A stretch of 64,000 nt of DNA from Tepidanaerobacter syntrophicus (GTDB lineage Bacteria; Bacillota; Thermosediminibacteria; Thermosediminibacterales; Tepidanaerobacteraceae): the NCBI RefSeq assembly GCF_001485475.2, contig NZ_DF977002.1, positions 156,426 to 220,425 of the forward strand, written 5' to 3'. The notes beneath the pieces were generated by a model, which saw only the letters and a list, made by a program, of their open reading frames with translations, was not told where the DNA came from and did no database searches. Positions within the stretch are counted from its first letter, which is position 1; the number at the start of each line of letters is the position of its first letter. Position numbers and translations under genes: made by a program. Positions 41,632-50,291 of the stretch are shown piece after piece.

Positions 41632-43647
41632 ATGGAAAAACTCATAATGCTGAGTCCCGGCAGAACAACTTCGATTAATTTATCTGTGCAGCTTGAGGAA
41701 GTTTTTGGCAAATATATTAAAATAGAGCCATATTGTCTAGAAGACGATTTAGATTTTAATATTACAAACTCACTTGTTGTGCTGTCCTCTCCTCGCATTA
41801 TAAAGGGTAAAATTAAATCATTAGTAGATCGTGGATTAAATTATATTATAGCTCAGCGAGTAATAAATCATAGATATATTTCAGAATTATTAGACCTTCC
41901 TAAGGCAACTGAGGTTCTGCTTGTAAACGACAGAGCCGAGACAACATATCAGACCATAGAACAGCTAGAGGCGCTAGGGATAAATTATATAAAATATCAC
42001 CCTTATTATCCCGGTATAGATTCATATCCAAGGCTTAATATTGCCGTAACGGTTGGAGAGCCAAATCTTGTCCCATATGCAGTCAAGAAGGTAATTAATA
42101 TAGGCACAAGACAAATAGATATCATAACATTAGCAGATATAGCAAGAAGGCTCGGATTAATTGACAAACTAGCAGATAAGCTGTCTTCTCAATATGTAAA
42201 TGAAATAATAGAACTGCTAAATCAAATAAACGATTACGCAAAAGGTCTAAAAATAGTTAGTAGCAGGCTTAATACTATTGCTAATTGTCTATCAAAGGCA
42301 ATTCTATACATTAAAAACGATGGCACTATCTTAGTCAGCAATCAGGAATTACATAATATTTTGGGATATAGCAGCGAGAATATCATTGGAAAAAATATTA
42401 ATGACATATTGCCCCAAATAACTGTGCGAAACCATAATAAGTCAGAAATTGTCACAATCCATAATAATACACTATTTGTTACTGCCAAAGTCATAGAAGG
42501 CCAAAACAGTGAGGATGGAATCATTTATATTTTTGAAAAAAGCGAAGAAATTGAAAAAAACGAGCACAAAATTCGCCGAATGACAACAAGAAAGGCTGTC
42601 AAGAGTTATTACACCTTTGATGATATCATTTATGAAAGTAAAGAGATGGAAAAACTCATTGAGAAAGCTAGGACTTTTGCGGCTACAGATTCCACAATTT
42701 TGATAGAGGGAGAAAGCGGCACAGGTAAGGAATTATTCGCCCAGGCAATTCATTCTGACTCGAGGCGAGCAAATGGACCTTTTGTACCTGTTAATTTTTC
42801 ATCTATACCTATAAATCTAATTGAATCTGAGCTTTTCGGCTATGAAGAAGGCTCTTTTACAGGTGCTATAAGAGGTGGAAAGCGGGGGCTTTTTGAAGAG
42901 GCGCATGGAGGAACAATTTTCTTAGATGAAATCGGAGATGCTTCATTAGAATCTCAATGCACATTACTGAGAGTAATTCAAGAAAGGCAAGTAAGAAGGG
43001 TTGGAAGCATCAAAGAAATCCCTGTAGATGTAAGGATTATAGTTGCAACAAATAAAAATTTGGTAGAAGAAGTTAATAAGGGCAATTTTAGATCAGATTT
43101 ATACTACAGATTAAATATCTTGCCTCTTAGGACATTGAGCCTGAGAGAAAGAAAGTCGGATATTTTTGTTTTAGCAAACCATTTTATAAAAAACTATAGC
43201 AATGGTCAAATTATCAATATCGAACAAATTTTAGATAATGAAGCTATTAAGGCACTATACGAATATGATTGGCCGGGAAACATACGGCAATTAGAAAATG
43301 CTATGGAGTATTTAGCTGTTATTTGGCAAAATGGTAAAAAATTAAGCAAGAATGATCTTCCTGAATACATCATATCAGGCAGCAATGTCTCTAAAAACAC
43401 CCTCCTTTTAGACATATTGGGCAAGGATATGCTGTGGCTTTTAAGTAAATTAAAGAACTCAGACGGCTTGGGAAGGCGCTACTTAGCAGAGTTTGCCAAA
43501 AATGAAAATATTCCTCTTACGGAAGGACAGATAAGAAATTTGATTAATAAGGCGGAATCTCTGGGGTTTGTAAAATCTTACACAGGAAGGCAAGGTACTA
43601 TACTGACCGAAAAAGGATATGCTGTTATATCATTAATTAAAATCTAA
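41632..43647 (+). CDS. Sigma-54-dependent activator with PAS and novel N-terminal domain
   Basis: A 671-residue enhancer-binding protein. Residues 1-215 form a domain I do not recognise firmly (some resemblance to PrpR_N-type sensors). A PAS domain follows (about 225-310). The AAA+ part has [24 protein letters not shown] (GSFTGA, a Ser variant of GAFTGA), [11 protein letters not shown] and R-finger region LRERKSDIF. The C-terminus lacks a Fis-type HTH and ends in a winged-helix-like segment (LTEGQIRNLINKAESLGFVKSYTG). The neighbouring aspartate operon has a matching sigma-54 promoter. Start ATG 41632 follows GAGGTG. Confidence 0.9.
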   Translation: MEKLIMLSPGRTTSINLSVQLEEVFGKYIKIEPYCLEDDLDFNITNSLVVLSSPRIIKGKIKSLVDRGLNYIIAQRVINHRYISELLDLPKATEVLLVNDRAETTYQTIEQLEALGINYIKYHPYYPGIDSYPRLNIAVTVGEPNLVPYAVKKVINIGTRQIDIITLADIARRLGLIDKLADKLSSQYVNEIIELLNQINDYAKGLKIVSSRLNTIANCLSKAILYIKNDGTILVSNQELHNILGYSSENIIGKNINDILPQITVRNHNKSEIVTIHNNTLFVTAKVIEGQNSEDGIIYIFEKSEEIEKNEHKIRRMTTRKAVKSYYTFDDIIYESKEMEKLIEKARTFAATDSTILIEGESGTGKELFAQAIHSDSRRANGPFVPVNFSSIPINLIESELFGYEEGSFTGAIRGGKRGLFEEAHGGTIFLDEIGDASLESQCTLLRVIQERQVRRVGSIKEIPVDVRIIVATNKNLVEEVNKGNFRSDLYYRLNILPLRTLSLRERKSDIFVLANHFIKNYSNGQIINIEQILDNEAIKALYEYDWPGNIRQLENAMEYLAVIWQNGKKLSKNDLPEYIISGSNVSKNTLLLDILGKDMLWLLSKLKNSDGLGRRYLAEFAKNENIPLTEGQIRNLINKAESLGFVKSYTGRQGTILTEKGYAVISLIKI

Positions 43648-43695
43648 TACCTGCCCAAATCTATTTTCTTTTTAATTAAAACTAAATGGGTCAAA

Positions 43696-43735
43696 TTAAT
43701 TAAGAAACGGGAAAAAATATCTCCCGTTTCTTAAT
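43696..43735 (+). terminator. Terminator after the activator gene
   Basis: AATTAAGAAACGGG pairs with CCCGTTTCTTAATT, a long perfect stem with T-rich 3' flank. It insulates the sigma-54 promoter of the next operon. Confidence 0.8.
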
Positions 43736-43776
43736 TTTAATTACAAGATATACGCAATACTTAGTGCTTTGATATT

Positions 43777-43792
43777 TGGCATGTAATTTGCA
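43777..43792 (+). promoter_or_regulatory. Sigma-54 promoter of the aspartate operon
   Basis: TGGCATG-TAAT-TTGCA, an exact -24/-12 element with correct spacing, about 44 bases before the symporter ATG. It lies between the activator gene and its likely target. Confidence 0.9.
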
Positions 43793-43835
43793 TTATATTT
43801 TTAATATATTTAGCAAAATGTAGGGGAGGGTAATT

Positions 43836-45071
43836 ATGAAAAAACTCAGTTTGCCTGTAAAGATATTTATCGGATTGGTATTAGGTATAGTGGTAGGTCT
43901 TATTTTTCAATCATCGCCAGAAGTTGCAATAACTTACATTAAGCCATTAGGAGTTTTGTTTTTAAATCTTATTAAAATGGTCATAGTTCCTCTAGTATTA
44001 TCTTCATTAGTAGTAGGTAGCGCGAGCACCGGCGATGTGGGAAAGCTAGGCAGAATAGGTATCAAAACCCTGGCTTATTTTTTAATTACTACTGCTTTAG
44101 CTGTTACTTTAGGGCTGTTTTTTGCTAATATTTTACAGCCGGGTCTTGGTTTAAGTATTCCTTTAGATGCCACAGCCGAAGCTGGGGAAATTCCTTCTAT
44201 GTTAGATACCTTATTAAATATTGTTCCAACAAATCCTATTCAAGCTATGGCTGAGGCTAATATGCTCCAAATTATTATTTTCGCTCTATTTTTGGGAATT
44301 TCAATTACGCTAGTAGGCGATAAAGCTAAACCATTCTTTGATTTTTTTGATAGTATGGCAGAAGTATGTTACAAGATAGTTGCTATAATAATGGAATTTG
44401 GACCTATAGGAGTTTTTGGTTTAATTGCTCCTGTTGTAGCAGAGCACGGAGCATCGGCGTTGCTTCCCCTCTTGAAGGTGATTATTGCAGTTTATCTCAG
44501 CTGTATCGTCCATGCTGTTGTAGTTTACTCCGGCGCAGTTTATCTCTTTACAAAGATGAACCCTATCATGTTTTTTAAAGGAGCAGCTCCTGCTATGATG
44601 CTCGCATTTACTACAAGCTCTAGCTCAGGTACACTGCCTATTACTATGAAATGCACAGAGGAAAATTTAGGTGTTCCAAAATCCATTAGCAGTTTTGTGC
44701 TGCCTTTAGGAGCAACGATCAATATGGATGGCACAGCTTTATACCAAGGAGTCTGCGCACTATTTGTAGCTCAAGTCTATGGTTTAGACCTTAATCTTGC
44801 ACAGCAGATGACTGTAGTATTAACAGCAACTTTAGCTTCTATAGGCACTGCTGGGGTTCCCGGCGGAGGACTTATCATGCTTACAATGGTTCTTCAATCA
44901 GTTGGCCTTCCCTTAGAGGGCGTTGCTCTCATTGGCGGAATTGACAGGATATTAGATATGGCAAGAACTTGTGTTAATACAACTGGCAATATGGCTTGCG
45001 CTGTGGTGATAGCATCTACTGAAGGAGAGCTGCAAGAATCTGTTAAAGAACAAGAATCAGTCTTGGCTTAA
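43836..45071 (+). CDS. Dicarboxylate/amino-acid:cation symporter (DAACS)
   Basis: A 411-residue GltP/DctA-family carrier for aspartate, glutamate or C4-dicarboxylates. Typical parts are KMVIVPLVLSSLVVG, the serine-rich loop FTTSSSSGTLPITM, PLGATINMDGTALYQG (NMDGT ion-site motif) and the late DRILDMARTCVNTTGN. Re-entrant hairpin features are therefore intact. Context (racemase and aspartase) points to aspartate. The ribosome site is GGGGAGG. Confidence 0.93.
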   Translation: MKKLSLPVKIFIGLVLGIVVGLIFQSSPEVAITYIKPLGVLFLNLIKMVIVPLVLSSLVVGSASTGDVGKLGRIGIKTLAYFLITTALAVTLGLFFANILQPGLGLSIPLDATAEAGEIPSMLDTLLNIVPTNPIQAMAEANMLQIIIFALFLGISITLVGDKAKPFFDFFDSMAEVCYKIVAIIMEFGPIGVFGLIAPVVAEHGASALLPLLKVIIAVYLSCIVHAVVVYSGAVYLFTKMNPIMFFKGAAPAMMLAFTTSSSSGTLPITMKCTEENLGVPKSISSFVLPLGATINMDGTALYQGVCALFVAQVYGLDLNLAQQMTVVLTATLASIGTAGVPGGGLIMLTMVLQSVGLPLEGVALIGGIDRILDMARTCVNTTGNMACAVVIASTEGELQESVKEQESVLA

Positions 45072-45135
45072 AATTTAAATATCGAAAAAGTTGCCTATTC
45101 ATTCAACATAAACTTTACTATTCGAGGTGGTAGCT

Positions 45136-45861
45136 ATGATACTTGGAATATTAGGCGGCATGGGTCCTGCAGCCACTAGTAATTTTTTTAAAAAAATAAT
45201 TAGCTGCACTGATGCAAAAAGCGATCAGGAACATCTGCATGTAATTATTGACAATAATGTAGAAATACCTGACCGAACAAGTTATATCTGTGGTTCCGGA
45301 GAAGATCCCAGGGTTGAGATGATTCGTTCAGTTATAAAATTAGAAGCAATGGGAGCCGATTATATAGCAATTCCTTGCAATACTGCCCATTATTTTTACG
45401 ATGATTTAACTAAATATACAAAAGTAAAAATACTTAACATGATACATGAAACAGCAATCTTTTTAAAAGATACGAAACCAGATTGTAAGGATTATTTACT
45501 TTTAGCAACTAAAGGCACATATTTCTCGGGAATTTATAGGAAAACATTTGATGCAGTAGGTTTAAGAATAATCGAACCAGACAATAACGATAAAGAGCGT
45601 ATCATGGATTGGATTTATAATGTAAAATCTTCAAACTTTGATATATCTTTAAATGAATTTACCTTTGTTATTAATAAATATTGTGGAGGCAAAACTGTCT
45701 TGCCAATTTTAGGATGCACTGAATTGCCTTTGCTGGCACAGAAAATAGGATTTTCCGAGGAGTATATAGATCCTCTTTCGATACTCGCCAAGCGTTGTGT
45801 TGATGTTGCTGAAGCGGAAAAAAAGAGCAGTGTAGGTGTAAATACTTGCTGTTTTATGTAA
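45136..45861 (+). CDS. Aspartate/glutamate racemase family protein
   Basis: A 241-residue cofactor-independent racemase. The N-terminus LGILGGMGPAATSNFFKK and the two catalytic cysteines in IPCNTAHYFYD and ILGCTELPLL are intact. Placed between an aspartate-type carrier and aspartase, it would feed D-aspartate into L-aspartate breakdown; glutamate cannot be excluded. I use ATG 45136 after GAGGTGG; GTG 45127 is on top of the site. Confidence 0.9.
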   Translation: MILGILGGMGPAATSNFFKKIISCTDAKSDQEHLHVIIDNNVEIPDRTSYICGSGEDPRVEMIRSVIKLEAMGADYIAIPCNTAHYFYDDLTKYTKVKILNMIHETAIFLKDTKPDCKDYLLLATKGTYFSGIYRKTFDAVGLRIIEPDNNDKERIMDWIYNVKSSNFDISLNEFTFVINKYCGGKTVLPILGCTELPLLAQKIGFSEEYIDPLSILAKRCVDVAEAEKKSSVGVNTCCFM

Positions 45862-45897
45862 ATTACTGTAAAAATCAACATGGAAGGTGATTAAAAA

Positions 45898-47298
45898 ATG
45901 GAACAGTATCGCATAGAGCATGATTTGTTAGGTGAAAAAAAGGTGCCAATTGATGCCTACTATGGCATACAAACTCAACGTGCATTGGAAAATTTCCCTA
46001 TTACAGGCTACAGGCCTCATAAAGAACTAATACTTGCTATGGTTATGGTTAAAAAGGCAGCTGCACTTGCCAACATGCAATTGGGGAAATTAGATAAAAA
46101 AAGAGCTGATGCAATTATCCGAGCTACCGATGAAATCTTGTCAGGACAATTCTTAGACCAATTTGTTGTAGATGTTATACAAGGCGGCGCCGGAACATCA
46201 CTGAACATGAATGTCAATGAAGTAATTGCAAACAGAGCAATAGAGATTCTCGGAGGTAAAAAAGGTGACTACACGCTGATTTCACCAAACTCCCACGTAA
46301 ACATGTCTCAATCTACTAATGATGTTTTCCCTACTGCTGTTCGAGTTGCCATATTAAAATTAGTGAAAAGCCTTTTGGCAGAATTAGAACATTTGCATGA
46401 GGCACTTCTAAAAAAATCCGAAGAGTTTGATGATGTTATAAAAATGGGTCGTACCCATCTTCAAGATGCGGTTCCTATTCGTTTAGGGCAGGAATTTGGA
46501 GCATATGCCCGAGTGATTAACAGAGATTTGCTCAGAATCAAAGCAGCTTCCGAAGCTCTAAAAGAAGTGAATATTGGAGCAACTGCTGTAGGTACCGGTC
46601 TAAATGCTCAAATAGAATATATCGAATCCACGATAGAAAACCTGAGAAAGATTTCCGGCTTTCAAGTCTATAGTGCTGAAGATTTAGTAGATGCAACACA
46701 AAATGTAGATACACTTGCAGCTTTTTCAGGAAGTTTGAAGATTCTAGGATTAAATCTATCAAAGATAGCTAATGATTTAAGATTGATGGCATCGGGCCCA
46801 AGAGCCGGCCTTCATGAAATCAACCTACCGCCGGTTCAACCCGGTTCATCGATTATGCCCGGTAAAGTAAACCCTGTAATGGCAGAAGTGGTAAACCAAG
46901 TAGCTTTTCAAGTCATGGGAAATGACCACACTGTTGCTCTTGTGGCACAAGCAGGCCAATTTGAACTAAATGTTATGGAGCCGGTAATGGTCTTTAATAT
47001 AATACAATCTATAGAGATACTTACGAATGTTATAAAGGTCTTTAGAGAAAAGTGCATAATGGGGATAACAGCAAATCGTGAAAGATGCCAAGATATGGTC
47101 AATAGAAGTGTAGGAATTATCACGGCATTAGTGCCTCATATAGGATATGAAGGTGCGTCAAAGCTTGCTAAAGAGGTTATAATCAGCGGCAAAAGTGTGC
47201 CTGAAATAATCCTCGAAAAGTCTATTTTGACACCGGAAGAAACGAAAGTCATATTGAGTCCTCAGAACATGACGCAACCTATCTATTCTCACAGATAA
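45898..47298 (+). CDS. aspA: Aspartate ammonia-lyase
   Basis: A 466-residue class II fumarase/aspartase superfamily enzyme: L-aspartate to fumarate plus ammonia. The signature GSSIMPGKVNPVMAEVVNQ contains the catalytic Ser loop; N-terminal YYGIQTQRALENFPITG and HVNMSQSTNDVFPTA are conserved. Length and the opening IEHDLLGEKKVP match aspartase rather than fumarase. Fumarate can then be reduced or enter the partial TCA pathway. A terminator hairpin ACTCGCCC/GGGCGAGT (47304-47321) follows. Confidence 0.94.
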   Translation: MEQYRIEHDLLGEKKVPIDAYYGIQTQRALENFPITGYRPHKELILAMVMVKKAAALANMQLGKLDKKRADAIIRATDEILSGQFLDQFVVDVIQGGAGTSLNMNVNEVIANRAIEILGGKKGDYTLISPNSHVNMSQSTNDVFPTAVRVAILKLVKSLLAELEHLHEALLKKSEEFDDVIKMGRTHLQDAVPIRLGQEFGAYARVINRDLLRIKAASEALKEVNIGATAVGTGLNAQIEYIESTIENLRKISGFQVYSAEDLVDATQNVDTLAAFSGSLKILGLNLSKIANDLRLMASGPRAGLHEINLPPVQPGSSIMPGKVNPVMAEVVNQVAFQVMGNDHTVALVAQAGQFELNVMEPVMVFNIIQSIEILTNVIKVFREKCIMGITANRERCQDMVNRSVGIITALVPHIGYEGASKLAKEVIISGKSVPEIILEKSILTPEETKVILSPQNMTQPIYSHR

Positions 47299-47303
47299 AA
47301 AAC

Positions 47304-47321
47304 TCGCCCCAGGGCGAGTTT
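47304..47321 (+). terminator. Terminator after aspA
   Basis: ACTCGCCC-CA-GGGCGAGT, an 8-bp perfect stem followed by TTAT. It separates aspA from the convergent minus-strand anti-sigma gene. Confidence 0.65.
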
Positions 47322-47375
47322 ATAAGTATCAATCTTTAGAAAAAGCAGGTATTATTTCTTCCATATTGCTTAATT

Positions 47376-48449
47376 CTATTTCAAATCTATAACTATATCA
47401 TCTAAGAATACCTCTTTTGGCAATGTCCCTTTCTGCTTTAAATAATCTAATACTTCTTTTTCATCACTTTTAAGAATTGAGGGGCCAATTATCCGATGTC
47501 CGTCTTCGCCTAATACTTCAAATTCTACCTTAGGAGTTATAATGAGCTTAGTAGCGTCTTTATCTATTTTCCCATAGGTAGACGAGAATTTCATAAGATT
47601 TTTGGTCCCGCTGCCGCCATTGCCTTCACCGGAATACACATTGCCTAAATCATCTTTGACTTCTACTAGAGATGTATATGCGCCAAAGTATCCTTTTATC
47701 GCCTCTTCGGGAACCTGCTGACTGTAATGTATGATAGTAGACATAGGGGTGAAGGTTATTTTATCAATCTTTACAGTTGCTCCATCCTTTGTTACGCCTT
47801 TATTAGCCACCAAGATGTCTGTATCCGTCTTTTTAATGTTAAAATTAAAAGCCCATTTGCCCTTTATGTCTAAATCTTTGTGATTAGTTATATTATCGAA
47901 TTTTAATCTGACATCAAGTTCATCGAAAACCTTATCCATAGTCATTCTCATAAAACCGATATAGGTATTTTCATTTACCTTATAGATGCCGCTGCTTCCT
48001 GTCATCCCTCCAAAATACCCCTTGATATCAAGGTCATCCCTAATATATATGTCATCACCTAAATCCTTTTCACTTTCTAATGTGTATGTCACCATCACTG
48101 TTGTCCCGTCATATATGGCATCGTTTAATGTAATTTTGACATCTTTATCTTCGCATGCCATATCCAACGACTTGGAAAAGTCCTTGTATTCTGCATAGTT
48201 TCCATGGGCGTATTCGCTTAAATAGGCAAATACATTTCCGATGATGGGAATTTCCTTGGCTTGGGTGGGAAAGGCCATGCCAAAAGCCGTTGTCCCAATT
48301 ATTAAAGCTGCTGCCGCTGCTGCTATATGTTTTTTTAGTCCTCTTTTCTTTGTTTTCGCTCTCTTGCTGTATCCTTCCTCGATAGCAAATCTGATAGTAT
48401 CATCAAGTCTGGATGATACCTTGATTTTATCTAAATCCTTATAATTCAC
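47376..48449 (-). CDS. DUF4179-domain membrane protein, putative anti-sigma factor
   Basis: A 357-residue single-pass protein. A short cytoplasmic N-terminus (VSSRLDDTIRFAIEEGYSKR) precedes one hydrophobic helix (about 41-62) and a large external region; the DUF4179 stretch with SEYAHGNYAEYKDFSKSLD, then beta-rich segments, is found in proteins encoded next to SigV-like ECF sigma factors. The N-terminus is therefore likely to hold the sigma factor. It overlaps the sigma gene by four bases. The external signal is unknown; binding of a cell-surface stress agent is plausible. Confidence 0.8.
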   Translation of the reverse strand: MNYKDLDKIKVSSRLDDTIRFAIEEGYSKRAKTKKRGLKKHIAAAAAALIIGTTAFGMAFPTQAKEIPIIGNVFAYLSEYAHGNYAEYKDFSKSLDMACEDKDVKITLNDAIYDGTTVMVTYTLESEKDLGDDIYIRDDLDIKGYFGGMTGSSGIYKVNENTYIGFMRMTMDKVFDELDVRLKFDNITNHKDLDIKGKWAFNFNIKKTDTDILVANKGVTKDGATVKIDKITFTPMSTIIHYSQQVPEEAIKGYFGAYTSLVEVKDDLGNVYSGEGNGGSGTKNLMKFSSTYGKIDKDATKLIITPKVEFEVLGEDGHRIIGPSILKSDEKEVLDYLKQKGTLPKEVFLDDIVIDLK

Positions 48450-48967
48450 TTACATTCCCCCTCCATATACGTCCTTAGCTTCTTTATTGTTCTTGAAATC
48501 TTACTGCTTACCGTCCCCAGAGGTGAATGAACTGTTTCTGCAATATCCCTTATACTCATATCCTCCATATACCGCATTGCAATCAATTCCTTTTCATCGT
48601 CCTTTAAATTATCAAGCGCCTTGTGTAAATCTATATTATCTTCTATGCTCGCATCATTATGGGCCGGTATTTTTTCAAATTCCGATGTATCATGAGATAT
48701 GGAATTTTGGGCCTTTCTCAGATTGTCCTTGCAGGTATTTATGGTTATGCGGGTAATCCATGTATTAAAATACCTGGGTTCTCTTAAGCTATCAATAGAC
48801 TGTATGGCTTTCACGATAGAATCATGGACACAGTCTAAGGCATCATCTTCATTTTTCATATACATGAAAGCCGTTCTGTATAGCTGGTCTTTTATGGGTT
48901 CCAGTAGTTTATAGAAACTTTCTGCATCTTTATTTTTGGCTCGTTTAAAACTTATTTCATCGATCAT
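48446..48967 (-). CDS. ECF-type RNA polymerase sigma factor
   Basis: A 173-residue sigma-70 family protein with region 2 (LEPIKDQLYRTAFMYMKNEDDALDCVHDSIVKAIQSIDSL) and region 4 (DEKELIAMRYMEDMSIRDIAETVHSPLGTVSSKISRTIKKL). Region 3 is missing, as in extracytoplasmic-function sigma factors. It is co-transcribed with the DUF4179 anti-sigma gene. Start ATG 48967 follows GGGAG. A GGTAAAAA/TTTTTACC-type inverted repeat lies in its leader (48986-49004). Confidence 0.92.
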   Translation of the reverse strand: MIDEISFKRAKNKDAESFYKLLEPIKDQLYRTAFMYMKNEDDALDCVHDSIVKAIQSIDSLREPRYFNTWITRITINTCKDNLRKAQNSISHDTSEFEKIPAHNDASIEDNIDLHKALDNLKDDEKELIAMRYMEDMSIRDIAETVHSPLGTVSSKISRTIKKLRTYMEGECK

Positions 48968-49081
48968 TTTCTACTCCCTTCTATCGGTAAAAATCTATTT
49001 TACCAGTCACCATTCTCGCTCCCTTCCATCTTTTTTTGAAGCTGCTTCATATATTAGACGAATGAAATGGCAAAAACACTG

Positions 49082-49324
49082 CTAAGCTTTAATAAATTTT
49101 GCCGGCATCGCATCGTTAAGCCATATTCCGCTCTCTTTTTGATAAAAATTAATCCTGCATTATAGGTGCCATCAATTCTAAGATTACAGGCTCTTTTGTC
49201 CTGCGCCGGCCTGCTTTATATCAGAGAAAAGATGTACATATTGCCTGCCACAAGGTTTTAGCCCGGTCTTTAATATGTTTTCTGCTGACTTAGGTGTTGT
49301 ACCGTGATATAAAATTTGCGGAGC
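49082..49324 (-). pseudogene. kptA: RNA 2'-phosphotransferase (KptA) relic
   Basis: The minus strand first encodes APQILYHGTTPKSAENILKTG and GLKPCGRQYVHLFSDIKQA, then in another frame NLRIDGTYNAGL and FYQKESGIWLNDAMPAKFIKA-stop (49082). These are the C-terminal catalytic half of KptA/Tpt1: HGT loop, GRQYVHL and the closing IWLNDAMPAKFI. The N-terminal half is absent, one frame change and a small deletion lie near 49190, and what precedes is unrelated. An AAAGAAAGCC/GGCTTTCTTT hairpin (49348-49384) marks the upstream edge. The rest of 48968-49440 shows no gene. Confidence 0.8.
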
Positions 49325-49439
49325 AAGGAATCTTGAAGCTGCTTTTAACGAAAAAGAAAGCCACAAAATGGCTTTCTTTTTCACTGTCGGTTGGATTATA
49401 ATAATAATGCCTTGTTTTAATAATTCGCAAGTTATTGCT

Positions 49440-50207
49440 TTAGCGACTATCTACGCCCCGTATCACTCCAAAACTGATACCGGTCAGCCGTTCAATTTGC
49501 CTGATGGATAAGCCTTTTTCCCTACACTGTTTTATGACTTTATTGCGCTTACCCTTTTCAAAAAGCGCTATCTCGCTTGGGCTCTGGACATCGCATATAC
49601 TTTTAATAAAATCGGTAGCTTGCATATCATTTAATCTGACACCTTGATCATAGTCCAGGCATCGGTCCTGATTTTCCGCTAAGTTAAATTCCTCAAATAA
49701 TTTTATTGCCTTTACCCTATCGCTAGAAAAGAGGCTGAGCCCAAATTCAGTATCACAAAGTCTTGGCTCTTCAATATACTCATGATAGCTGCTCCATGGG
49801 TAATCAGCTATATTTTCCACTATTCCGGCATTGTATGGGTTTTGATGAATGTAGCGGAGCACTGTTAGAAAATAACTGTCCGTCTCCACCGCTTCACTTT
49901 TATATCGATCCTGGAACAAATGACCCCGGCGGCCATATTTCCGGTTATACCAATATACATAACTAGCTCCGATTCTTCTAAACACTATCCCCAAGTCTTC
50001 TTCTGCTTCCTTTATCAATAAATGAATATGATTACTCATAAGACAGTAGGCATAAATTATGTAGCCGCTTTTTTCCTTGGTGTGCTTCAGTGTCCGCAGA
50101 AACTTTTGATAATCTTCGTCATCCTCAAATATGATTTGGTGGTTAACGCCTCTTAACATCACGTGATAAATCCCGGTACTGCTTTTATCTCTCGCTGCTC
50201 TTGGCAT
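49440..50207 (-). CDS. REP-associated tyrosine transposase (RAYT, IS200-like Y1 HUH)
   Basis: A 255-residue Y1 transposase-domain protein. The N-terminal core starts GIYHVMLRGVNHQIIFED, the HUH motif is in MSNHIHLLI, and GRRGHLFQDRYKSEAVETDSYFLTVLRYIHQNPYNAG is the block seen in RAYT/IS200-like proteins. The C-terminal 60 residues add an HTH (KGLSIRQIERLTGISFGVIRGV). RAYTs are domesticated and single-copy, and are thought to move REP palindromes; here a REP-like unit lies 57 bases upstream of its start and similar ones lie at two other loci. Codon use and borders give no sign of a full IS. Confidence 0.92.
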   Translation of the reverse strand: MPRAARDKSSTGIYHVMLRGVNHQIIFEDDEDYQKFLRTLKHTKEKSGYIIYAYCLMSNHIHLLIKEAEEDLGIVFRRIGASYVYWYNRKYGRRGHLFQDRYKSEAVETDSYFLTVLRYIHQNPYNAGIVENIADYPWSSYHEYIEEPRLCDTEFGLSLFSSDRVKAIKLFEEFNLAENQDRCLDYDQGVRLNDMQATDFIKSICDVQSPSEIALFEKGKRNKVIKQCREKGLSIRQIERLTGISFGVIRGVDSR

Positions 50208-50263
50208 ATTCTCGCCCCTGATGTAAATTGTAAACTAAAACAGCATAAAAGGCAACACAAAAT

Positions 50264-50290
50264 AGCACAAAAGAACCGTCCCTCTGTGTA
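50264..50290. repeat. REP unit next to the RAYT gene
   Basis: A 27-bp unit with arms AGCACAAAAG and GTCCCTCTGTGTA around AACC, the same length and layout as the units at 37907-38146. It sits between the RAYT gene and the gatB stop. A fragment AACACAAAAT (50254-50263) precedes it. Confidence 0.75.
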
Positions 50291-50291
50291 C

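Noticed and set aside
49184-49384. Stand-alone 66-residue protein
   Set aside because: Its second half is KptA sequence that continues in another frame to 49082; the first 20 residues come from a terminator-like hairpin.
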